A stretch of DNA of 64,000 bases from Paraphysoderma sedebokerense (Eukaryota > Blastocladiomycota > Physodermatomycetes > Physodermatales > Physodermataceae): positions 248,001-312,000 of the forward strand of contig JAHLJZ010000015.1 in the NCBI GenBank assembly GCA_025602915.1, written 5' to 3'. Under the pieces are notes generated by a model. The model ran no database searches and was not told the DNA's origin. It saw nothing but the letters and a program-made list of their open reading frames with translations. Both the position numbers and the translations under genes were made by a program. This document shows, in pieces, positions 22,238 to 37,400 of the stretch (its first letter is position 1; every line of letters begins with the position of its first letter).

Positions 22238-23092
22238 TTAGGTCGAGACATAAAACGACACCTTGATTACATGCACCTAACGGATAACGTCGAAGAAAGT
22301 GCTTGTTAGAACGTCTGTAAAAGTATCAGAACGCTCTAATATTGGGAAAATTTGAACATACTCTTTCCAAGTTGATTTCTTTCGAATTTTCATCCACCAC
22401 AATTGTACCTTGCCCCTCTCCCAAATCCACTGTTGTGTGCTTCTTCCACAATTTTTTGGGGATATATTCTAATTTTATCTTCTTACCAACTAACTGTTCA
22501 GATTGCTCGGATAACAAGTTACAGCAATCATTGATCCGTTTTCGCATCTAGCATTAAATGTCAGTAAGAGAACAATGAAATTTTTCTAATAGACATTGCG
22601 CCTTACCAAGTACCAGATTGTAATGTTCATGATAACCAAGAATCCGAGAATTATACAGGAGACGACTCTAGGTCCTCCTAAAGCATTTTGGGAGGAAAAT
22701 GCGAACAAGGCGCCTGAACCCAAGAAAAGCAAGGCGGTTATTTTTATTTGCTGTCTCGACAATTTTGCTAATCCCGAGTTCGATATCCCGTTTAATTTGG
22801 ACCTAGCTATAGTTGTAAAGTTTGACGGTAGTAGCTGGGTCCCCTCGGTCTTCACCATGCTTAGCGGCATCGTCAATCCTCCAGGATAGAAGAGTAACGG
22901 AAAGCTTCTATATTCCTCGGTTCGTCCACCTGAAATAGAATGCATAACAGCTGGCATAAATACTGGTGCAGGAAGATATCGTGGGTCTTGATATACATTG
23001 CAGTCGGATTTGGATATATGTTCCGAGTACGCCGGAGGAGGAATATTCGGCGTTTCCACATAAATTTTCACAGAATCTAGAGGTGCGGACAT
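22238..23092 (-). CDS. PPxY two-TM membrane protein, array member 6 (subfamily B, 236 aa)
   Basis: Exons 22607-23092, 22362-22547 and 22238-22276. PPAY lies at residues 19-22 (NIPPPAYSEHI). A DPRYLPAPVF segment, shared only with member 7, comes next, followed by FPLLFYPGGLTMPL, LLPSNF and KLNGISNSGLAKLS. The two helices are ALLFLGSGALFAFSS and VVSCIILGFLVIMNITIWYL. Exon 2 starts RKRINDCCNLLSEQSEQLVG and exon 3 is VHVIKVSFYVST, so the three-exon plan and phases match subfamily A although the sequence is far diverged. Family and function are unknown. The presumed ATG is only a few bases from a TATAT run, so the transcription start is unclear. Confidence 0.78.
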
Positions 23093-23666
23093 TGAAACTG
23101 TATATGCTGATCTGAAAGGAACTTGAGCTTTATGTTATTTTATTCCTGTATGTCCTGAGGTTGAGGGTGCAAAAAGTGTGTGAGCGGTAGCCATAGCTTC
23201 GCGTGCACACCAGCCCTCGTATGGTATTAGCTGCATTGTACTTCTCAAATAAACAACAACCGATGCATCATCATGAAAGTTTTTTTCCGAAGTATTGCGG
23301 CAAATTGTATTATTCGAAATAGGCCGCGCCAGGACAGCTTGGATTTATATTTACGGATGTCGAAGTTCCGTGGGGCGTATTATTCATTAACCAGTCAAAT
23401 TTGATTCTATACATTGATAGACTATGCGAAAATGTAGATGACATTTTTGACTCAGTTATTCAGTTTCTTCGAAGCTTGGGCTACGTGACATTCCGCAGTT
23501 CACCAAGAATGCCCTCCTTTCCATATATTTTGTTCGTTAACATGGGAATCGAAGCGTCTTGCTTGGTAAGGTTTAATATAACCTTTATTACTAGATTGCT
23601 ATTATATTGACTATACGCTGTACAGTACAGATATTCCAATATATTATTAAATTGTAAAAGCATATA
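23093..23666. other. Intergenic region between array members 6 and 7
   Basis: AT-rich spacer. A plus-strand frame at 23401-23610 has no recognisable motif. I see nothing else. Confidence 0.35.
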
Positions 23667-24520
23667 TTAATTTGCTTGTTTGAAGGATACTTTGATGAAG
23701 TGCATCTACATGTCAATAGAGAATAACGTTAAAATATGTCCACAGCAAATGTCAAGATTATCAAGAAAAATTGCTTACTCTGTCTAGATTTATTCTTTTC
23801 AGATTGCCGTCAAAATAATTGCCGCTACCTCCCAATTCCTCTTTTGTATGCCTTTTGCGCAGCTTTTTGCTGATATATTCCAATTTTATCTCCGTACCAA
23901 CTAACTGAGAGGATTGTTCGGATAGTAAATGGCAACATTCTTCGATTCTTTTCCGTAACTACGTACTTTATGTCAGTATTTTTTTTCAGTATTTCAGAGG
24001 ATACATGAACATTTAATACCAAATACCCGGTTACCAGATTTGAGATAATGGAGGAAACAAATATCAAAATGCCGACTACCACTGGCCCGCCTAGAAAATT
24101 AGAAGCGAGCACTAACATCATAACGGTTGTCGTCAACATTAATAGCGCAGCTATCTTTATCAATTGTCTTGAGACTCTGGCCACGCTAGTGTCTGTAATA
24201 CCGCTCAATTTTGACCTTGCTATCGTTACAAAATTTGCCGGTAGCAAATTCGTTTCGCTGGTTTTCACCAAGTTTAGGGACTTGGAAATTCCTTTAGGAT
24301 AATACAATAACGGGAAACTTATATTCGATATTCGGTCATTATCGATACCTATTGTGTGAGATGTCTGGGATTCCGATGCAAAAACTGGAGCAGGTAAATA
24401 TCGTGGATCCGATAGATGTTCAATATATGGCGCTGTTGGCGGCACTGGATATTCTATTGTCTCGGAATAGGTAGGAGGAGGAACCGTAGGTATTTCATTG
24501 CAATCGGCAACCTTTGACAT
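23667..24520 (-). CDS. PPxY two-TM membrane protein, array member 7 (subfamily B, 239 aa)
   Basis: Exons 24020-24520, 23779-23958 and 23667-23705. PPTY lies at residues 15-18 (TVPPPTYSETI). DPRYLPAPVF, FPLLYYPKGISKSL, LLPANFVTIARSKLSGI and the two helices (IAALLMLTTTVMMLVLAS; VVVGILIFVSSIISNLVTGY) follow in family order. Exon 2 begins LRKRIEECCHLLSEQSSQLV and exon 3 is MHFIKVSFKQAN. It is clearly the sister of member 6. As the outermost copy it may mark the origin of the array, but the order of duplication cannot be read from position alone. Confidence 0.8.
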
Positions 24521-24859
24521 GTTTGAATTTCTTCAAAAAAGATGGCAAGTTATCCCGAATTGGAGTTGAGTGGTGCAATGGATGATAGCAGGAATGGTGT
24601 AATCCCCTTTGACTCTATATGGTACCTCCAGCCACAAGTAGCCGCGTCTGGGATCATTAGGAGGATGCTCCTCATTCGTCAATGCAAAAATAAGCGACAG
24701 CCGTTTTGCCGTATATGTGCCCGGTATTCTGATGCACTTGCCAAAAAGCATGCGATTATGCATCTGCGGCCTTTAGAGTAATTGTATTCAGGTAACGAGC
24801 CCAAATAGAGAAACTTTTCATAAATGTGTTATCAGTAATGATCAGCTGATCATGTACAA
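24521..24859. other. Intergenic region between array member 7 and the BSP peptidase gene
   Basis: Two frames overlap on opposite strands (24533-24763 and 24542-24781), neither with a recognisable motif. This should include the promoter of member 7. Confidence 0.35.
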
Positions 24860-25516
24860 TCAATTCACTACATCGTGAATCTCTTTATACATTTCCCACA
24901 GCTTCTCTAAGGTTTTCCCCGTTACTTCTTCAAAAAGTTCTGCATAATACCGACCTTCACTCAATTTCAAATTTAAATTTCGAACAAAACCAGGCTGTCC
25001 GTCTTCAATGAAACACAAGAAAAACGCTGTGCTTTCATAACCATTCAGTGGACCCCCTTCGAAACGCCTTCTCCAATGTTTAGCAGGATAACCACCAGAC
25101 AGTCGCACATAGTCAGCAATCCCTTCTATTAAACCACCTGGAGCAGAATTCTTTCCGTTATGCTGAAATATATGGACCATTTCATGCAGAATTACGCCGG
25201 TTGTTTCGTAGGCTTTGTTTGTAGGACTGATAGAACCGAAATACTTGGTTGAAAAGACAATTTGATTTCCGGGACCATACTTTTAATGAGTAATGGAATG
25301 TGTGTACGCAACGCCATCAAATGGTTTGAATGTGAGAAGGATATAAGGAACATTTGGTTTCTGCTTCCCCGACGATGACGCGAGATCGGTAGAGTACAAA
25401 ATTCGATCAATTATGGACTCTATTTTAGCCATCCATGAATCGAAAGATGGTACGATACTAAAGAATACTGGTTCATTACATTCTAATATATATCTTTTTG
25501 GCGGTATAGCTGGCAT
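24860..25516 (-). pseudogene. Basic secretory protein (BSP)-type metallopeptidase with an in-frame stop
   Basis: One frame of 219 codons runs from ATG 25516 to the TGA at 24860, interrupted by a single TAA at 25283-25285. Before it: ECNEPVFFSIVPSFDSWM and KPFDGVAYT. After it, in the same frame: NQIVFSTKYFG, the zinc-site motif GVILHEMVHIFQH (HExxH), GGLIEGIADYVRLSGGYP, and a conserved C-terminal helix region. The order and spacing are those of the plant/fungal BSP family (PF04450), whose members are gluzincin-like peptidases. The segment around the TAA has normal family length, which argues for a point nonsense change and not an intron. A 36-nt intron (GGC/gttgcg to aaaag/TAT) would keep the frame but is shorter than any other here and would remove VAYT. 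No signal peptide is visible. Confidence 0.75.
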
Positions 25517-25911
25517 TTTGTTAGTTGGAAGGGGATTCAGTCAGCCGAAAGTCAAGTTGATTACTTGGCCCTGATGAACCATGTTTTTTTCGCTTTGGCC
25601 AGAAATCGTTTTAAACCACGACACTCACATTATCAGTTTTTCAGGAACATGGAAACGTACAATATGTCGTTCTTGATTTCCAGGTGACAGGACGAGCTTA
25701 TTGATACTCTGTAATGACGGTTTTGCATGGATCGTCTCGCAAACGAAGAACCTCATTTACAATGAATTTACGTTTGTTGTGTCTTTAATGTTTGGCAAAT
25801 ATTCATGTGACACATGCAATGAAAAATTCAAAACTCAACTTGTGCATATTTAGATCTATTTATTTCGGTATTGAAATTGGCGAATATTATTCGAGTTCCT
25901 CTATATTAGTA
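25517..25911. other. Intergenic region between the BSP gene and the YggS gene
   Basis: This holds the 5' flank of the BSP gene and the 3' flank of the YggS-family gene. No further gene is supported. Confidence 0.4.
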
Positions 25912-27500
<1,589 letters not shown>

Positions 27501-27757
27501 CTATAAGGGAATGATGATCGGATTGGAAATCTCGAGAAGAAATCCTGGTTGGCGCGCAGATGCAGGAACGCCTCAGTACGGCAGTTAGAAGGAATGTAAT
27601 TATTTACTTTCTATTGTCAAAATGAATGCAGATGCGAGCATCAAACGTGCTAACAAAAATGGCATTTTGCTGCCACACAAACAAGTGAAATACTATGTAA
27701 ACACAAAATTGAACTCCCCTCAAATTAATCACATCTATGTCTATTCCATGGTCACTC

Positions 27758-30606
27758 TTACATAATGACGGCCGGACTCGGCGGCTCAAATATGTGATCA
27801 CTCATAGCTCTCCGTAATGACCCGACATTAACTACAACTTTCAACCCAGTGTTCGGCATTCTTAAAGACTTTGGATCCAATTTCTCCTTTTTGCTGGATG
27901 AACTGGATCCGGGAGGACGGGGAGACGATCCCGATTCATCAGATTGATTTAGTGACGCAGGTGCCGCAACATCAGGTTTCACCTGTGGAGACTTAGAGTT
28001 TTGATTAAGTGTGGACTTTGATTGATATAGACTATACTCCGAGGCAGAATTTTCAGCTCTTGGTTTGGACGAACTTTGACTGTAATTTTCGTTGTCGTTA
28101 AAGTCGCGAACGTTATTTGTGTTTCGATTGGTCTGAATAATTTGAACGGAAGCGAAGCTTCCTGTCGCATCCATTAACCGGCTCTGTCCTGCAGATGTAA
28201 TGGCCTCCAACCTCGTAGCTTGTCGAACAGTCAATGGTTTTAAAGACCAAGTCAATTGTTTTTGGGTAGCTAAATCTCGCAGATCGAAATAATATTTAGC
28301 GAATAAAGAAGCTTTGATGCTGACATTGTAATGTATCGCGTTAATATAGAATCGCTCCAAAATATTCCTACGCATGAGGAGTAAATTCGTCAATAATTTC
28401 TCACAATTTTCGAAGGAATGGTAAAGCAGAAAATTAAAACTTACATATCTCTGACTCTCACATCAGGGAATATTGTACAAAAATCAACATTCCAAACTGC
28501 CTGATCATCCCAAACCTTGGATGCCAGTACTAAACCCCCTAATATTACTCTCGCCCAATTACCTGCTTGAATAGCAATATCAGTATTAATCAACATTCGC
28601 TCAACATAAATCAGTGTTATAATCGCGCAATCGGCCGTCAACTGGGTTGGAGATCAAGAAATAAAAAGTAAGTCGAGAGAGTCAAGAAATTGAAGGAAAA
28701 GCACAATCAATCCACCTGGGCTGCCTCAAACAACGAGTTCAAAAATAAATATATATCATGGTCCGATGGCATCTTATCTGCTCGCGCAACCCTTATATTC
28801 CGCTAGTAATGTGATAAGGTTAAGGAAGGCGGAGAAGGAACTAGTTTACAGAATTGTACACACCGATAAGGGATATAACTCTTCAGAAAAGATATCATGA
28901 GATTTTGATGAACCAGACTCATGATTTTGAACAACCATAGAATGAAGCGCTATAGATACACTAAAAGAACAGATGGGTCAGCCGGATACACTACAAGAAG
29001 GTAAAGTAGACTACCACGGGATTGTGATACCATACCAGCGCAAGGTCTCGTCCAAATCGGCTTTACTCATTGTACTATTCACAAATAATGTAGAACAGCT
29101 ATTACATTTAGGGAGTAACGCTTTCTTCGGTTTACGATTAGACTCATCCTGGGTTTGTATCATTTCATTTGATCCGGATTTAACTTTGGAAAGCTGAGAT
29201 TTAGGAACTTCTAACTTTTGGCTTGAAGTGGACGGTTTGGTTGCGGCTGCATTGGAATTGGAAGAGGGACGACGAGAGACAGGTAGTGATAATTTCCTTC
29301 TTGCAATTTTAAATGTAGGAGTGTTATTATCTCTTTGAGGTTGTTGATATGCGGATAGATAGGAAGGACTCGACGATATGCCGGCTTTGGAATGCAGTTG
29401 CACTTGTGAACTTGAAAGTGAATTTGTGCCTGATTTAAACGAATTCGATGGATGTAACAGCGATGATTGGCCATTCAATGTGGAGGTTGACGACAAGTGA
29501 TTAGACTTTGATAAAGAGTTGGAAGGTAGCAAGTTTGAGTTTGGAGACTCGGAAGGAAATGTAGTGGGTTGCGTAAAAGTCAAGCTTTGCTTGTTGCTAT
29601 TATTTGAGGAGCTAATATTGAGGGCAGTGAAAGAAGCTGATAAATTTTCTGCTGAGTTTTTAGTCGATTTCGGAATGTCGGAATTGCAGTCTACTCAGCA
29701 CATGGGAATGAGGTGAGTCAGTGCATACAAGCTTTTCAACATGGAAAAGACAAATTTTATAGCCTACCTAACGCTGGCAACCGAAAACCATCATTTCCGA
29801 TCGACAATTTTGTCATATTATCAGGTTCAACGCCTTGGAACGCGGAGTGAATGAACTGCTCAAAAGTGTCTGGACATTTAAATTGATTCGTCACTTCGGC
29901 GTTTTTCTTTCCACTACCAGAACCGCTTGAATTCAAGTCAGTTATTTTATTACTATTCGTATGCTTGTTCTGTAATTGATAATTTGGATTATTGCCGGAA
30001 GCAGATAACGATGTTTGATGTGATTGCGAAGGTTGGTTCAAGGATTTAGAATGGGACGAAGATAAGGATAATGATTTCATGTTATCCATGGAGGTTGAGA
30101 TTGAAGGCGGTATCGATATTGCGACGCTTTCTAATGGTAACGTGTCGGTTTGTGGTTGTGTGCGAGTCTGAGCGGTCAGTAAATCTGAGTTATGGGGATA
30201 ATGAAAGCAGCAATTACTCATCTGTTAGTCTCATCGATGTTCCGATAAGGTCTGACTTAACCAACAAAGACAACAAAGAAATACCAAATGCTGACAAGAA
30301 GTAACAAAGAACTGAGGTTAAAGAATCCATACCGTCTTCCATCACCGCCGTTTTTAACACTCTATCCAATTCAGTAGAAGCAAATTCTCCTTCTTCCATT
30401 TTCTTCACAGTATAAGAGCTCTGAAAGCTGTTAGAATTGAAGACTTCGGGTTTAACATCAGATAGTGACTTTGTGTCTTTTTGTGTTCCTGCTATCTGTG
30501 ATTTCTTTGTTTCGTCAGTAACAGAATTCAGTTTCCCGGAAACATTTTCGGAAGATCGATGTGCTGGATGAGACTGAGCCAGGTTGTGCGAAGGTGTATT
30601 ACCCAT
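27758..30606 (-). CDS. CCNY: Cyclin Y orthologue (779 aa)
   Basis: Seven exons: 30333-30606, 29768-30184, 29036-29693, 28864-28960, 28716-28802, 28445-28641 and 27758-28367. The start MGNTPSHN matches the N-myristoylation start of animal cyclin Y (MGNTTS), so membrane anchoring is likely. A Ser/Asn/Gln-rich stretch of over 300 residues follows; then [18 protein letters not shown], which aligns with SSCSTIFLDDSTVSQPNL of the human protein. The cyclin box has [33 protein letters not shown] and [12 protein letters not shown]. The C-terminus RRAMSDHIF...SPAVIM matches the end of human cyclin Y (RSASADNL...SPAII). Known partners are PFTAIRE/PCTAIRE CDKs (CDK14, CDK16) at the plasma membrane. Human cyclin Y is 341 aa, so this one is more than twice as long because of the Ser-rich insert. 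ATG 30663 lies upstream in frame but would destroy the myristoylation site. Confidence 0.93.
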
Positions 30607-31020
30607 GAAATTTGAAATGTAACTGTCAAGGTCGATGTCAAGATATGTAAGAACTGTATCCATACGATGAAGAGTGCGTCTTGGTATGTGTTCGGCAGTC
30701 TATTACTTGTAGCGCGTTATCGTTTACTTTAATTAAATAGTGTGAGCAGTATCATGAGGGCAATAGATAGATGTGCGACGTAGACATCAACTACTTAAAA
30801 TTTTCGTTGAAATGTCCTGTATGGAAATTGGACAGCTCAGTACATTTCAATAAATGAAGGCTCACCCGTGCCTGCCTTACGCAAGGCAAAGAATAAGGGG
30901 AACTTGCTGCAAAAACGAACCGTGACGTGCTTCCGACATCAACTCACAATGAACTAACCTCAAAATTACGTCTCAAACACATTTACTATAACACCCAAAT
31001 ATTATACAGATCAACAGTCA
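30607..31020. other. Intergenic region between cyclin Y and the zinc transporter
   Basis: This contains the promoter of cyclin Y and the 3' flank of the zinc transporter. No gene is supported. Confidence 0.4.
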
Positions 31021-34209
<3,189 letters not shown>

Positions 34210-34466
34210 TGAGCAATGACGAGATGGCGGGGATGCGGGGCAGGGACGGAAGAAGAACTCACACAGTGGAGGGTTTCCGATATGTGGAGAGTCTGGGGGG
34301 TTTGAAAGCCATCGTGATGGTGTTATTCCCTCTCTCAAGGATGCGATTGTTGTTGTCGCAGTGATGAGGAAGCGAGCCGGACGAGGGAACTGTCATCGCC
34401 ATTCCTCCCGTCTCGAATCCAACTCTGACTCTGTGGGTTCATCAGGACGACAAGACTGCAGACAAT

Positions 34467-37400
34467 TTGCATCAGAGCAGCTCACCGGCAATGGCATTCG
34501 TCTCTCACTTCTTCCAGATGGGCATCCCCGCCCATTGCAATCTGTCCTCCCTCAGGCTGCGTCCCTTGAACAGTATCAAGAGACAATTGAGTAAACCTTT
34601 GGTCGCAGAATCCTTCGAAAAGTTGACTGAGTCTTCTGTGGAAGTACCTTCTCCAGGTAATTGGTTGAGCATCCAAGATTAGTTTATTTATACAACTAGC
34701 TAATGATAATTGCAATGCCGTTTCGATGGGTCGTCGGTGAAATTGAATTGTCGCGAATTACTTAACATCTCCATGTAGACTATGTGGTTTTCAAAAAACC
34801 TCCTCACCCTATCGAATTTAGATATTCTCCTCAAGTCCTGTGCCATTACCCTCAGAATTCTACGTTGCCCAGTCATGTGTCCATGGTATTTGAATTCTCA
34901 AGCTCCTCCCCGCTCCCTCTTATACATCTACGAGTTTTCATGCAATGGTTGACACCTTTTCACGTCCCACTAGTTCTGCTTTCCGGATCAACTGAAACTA
35001 CAGCTATTAGAATCGAATGAGATTCCTTGTGTTGACCATTCATTCGTATGTCACATTTTACATCGGTTTCATTCATACGCCATATTCATCCACCCATTTC
35101 CTTTTCATTAAATAGATAATTACCCTTGAAGATGGCTCTAAGCTGCATGGCGTCGTGATAATAGTGTACGAGAAGCCGTCACCCGACGTTCTTTCTCAGC
35201 TACAAAAATCATGCGATGAATGGAGAGCAAGTAATGTCAGTCAAGGAGATCTCGATTATGTCCAACATCTCAAAACTCAAATCGAAAATGCACAAAAGCA
35301 GCTGGAATTTTTAAAGCTGGAATTGGAAAGAGCTCTACCAGTTGATAGAGAATCTATGGAAGATTCTATACATTACGCAGAAGAAAAAATTCAGCTCTTT
35401 CAAGATCTCTTACGTCCGATGAAAACCAACGTACTAGTAGACACGTCGCAAATCATGGTCCCTAAAGCAATCGGTCTGCTGAGTCCGTGGCCATTTTACG
35501 ACATACTATCAGATTGGTTAAAGGCGATGGTATGGACAATGCGTAATACAAATATGAATACAACAATGATAGAGAGGTACTTGCAGTGATTATCGTTGGC
35601 TTTCACTGGATAATTAACAAGACGGGTCGTTTAGCTTCATTGTCAACCTATTCCACGAAGTCCCCGTGCCCCCACTTGGGAAACATGAAATCTCTTTAAC
35701 ATTGAATGAGCATATTTTGTTCTGTCATCGGCGTCCCCCGAATGAGCTCATTGGAAAGCATGTAAGTTTCCCCAATTTTGGATATCTTATTCTGCCGGCC
35801 TTATGAGATTCTTGAAAAACTGAAATTTTCTGCCTAGTTTTCTTTCTATCCATTATTTCGTGTTTTATCAATAGAGAATATCGTCATGATATTTGAGTGG
35901 TGAGTTATTACTTCTTAGTTGCAACCTTTGTCTGATCAATTAATGATGCTCGACCACAAGCCTCTTGCACGAACAGAAAGTTGCTTTCGTATCTTCCCAC
36001 TTAAATATGTTAACGCTGGCAGCAGAAAGTATTTGCTTGTTACTTTTCCCATTGAAATGGCAAGGAATTTTGATCCCGGTTCTCCCGGCTGGGTATGTCT
36101 CTCGGCACACGACAATAGTTAGGCAAGCCACATATTAATTCTGTTATCATTCTTGATATAGGCTCATTCCATATCTTGAAGCTCCTGTTCCATTTATTGT
36201 AGGCGTTCATAGCAGTTATATGCCTCCGGATGATGACTTGAGTGATGTATGCATTTTTGGAATAATTCTCATAGTCATTGCTTATCTAATCAATATCTTG
36301 CCTTAGGTTGTGATAGTCAATCTGGACTCAAACAATGTCCGAGTTCCAAAGCCTGTTCCCCAAGTTCCCCATTCGAAGCGCCAACGCTTGCTTCACCGTC
36401 TGAAATTCGCCGTTCGACTTCGTCAGCATGGTATCAATTATGGTGCGCCCCTTTCTGCTGTCGAGTCATTTCCTTTCAGCAGATTTACTCCGTCCTGTAA
36501 TAAATCTGCTGTCATGGTTCGAACGAGTCGAAAGAAATCTTCCCGATTGTCTCGAAAATCATCACAAATGTCCGAGAGCGGTTCTCGGACCCCGTCTGTT
36601 CTGACAACAAAATCTTCGGCAACAACCCTATCGCCTTCGCAGGACTCTCTTAACGTGGGGCGAACAAAGTCAAACCCGGCTTTGAATCTGCCGGCTGGTC
36701 CCGGGCATCAATCGAATGCGGCTAAAGCGACTGGGATGGATAAGAAAATGGTTCATAAACGATCGTTTGTCGACATGTTTAAATCAAAAATAAGTTCATC
36801 AAATTTGATGTCCCAAAAATCATCAAACAACATCAAATCCACACTGTCACCTGCGTCCTCAACCAATTCTTTGGGTGACACTTTAACGTCTTCGGCTCAC
36901 TCGATTCATCAATACAGCATCGAAGGCCATACTTTAGTTCCGTTTACATCCTTAATAATGAATCATCAGACTGGCTTGGGCCAAAATAAGTATAGCTTAT
37001 TCGGATCACACAAGACGGAAATCTCTGTGTCTGTTGTACTACAGGAAGGTGAAATTTGCACGAGTTGTTCCGGAGCGTGTGAAAATATCGAAGACGTGTG
37101 GAGATGCGAAGGTGCGTTCTTAATCCAGCTTTGGTCTAGCTGAGTCCGCGGTTTCCTCCACTGTGGTCGTACGATTCTGCAGTTTCTTGCAACCATTTTC
37201 CGTTAACTGAACAAATCTTTTGCTTACCTCTTTCCGTACTTTTCCATATTATGTAGCTTGCAATGCAACCTGTCACTCTGGCTGTCGTCATGCCATTCTG
37301 ACTCCGTGCCCCAAAGCATTTAATGAAAGTGAAGTTCGAAAGGCATTTTTGAAACTATTCGTATCCCTATTCAAAACATTCCCGCAATACCTCAATCTCC

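Noticed and set aside
24533-24781. Overlapping frames on both strands near 24.6 kb
   Set aside because: No family motif or good splice context on either strand.
25247-25282. A 36-nt intron removing the stop in the BSP gene
   Set aside because: It would be shorter than any other intron here and would delete conserved VAYT residues, while the unspliced length already fits the family. Kept only as an alternative.
35919-36122. Plus-strand frame LQPLSDQLMMLDHKPLA as a DENN exon
   Set aside because: The alternative frame from acceptor 35960 reads CLLHEQKVAFVSS and continues to IPVLPAG, which matches the cDENN core and fits the phase of the flanking exons.
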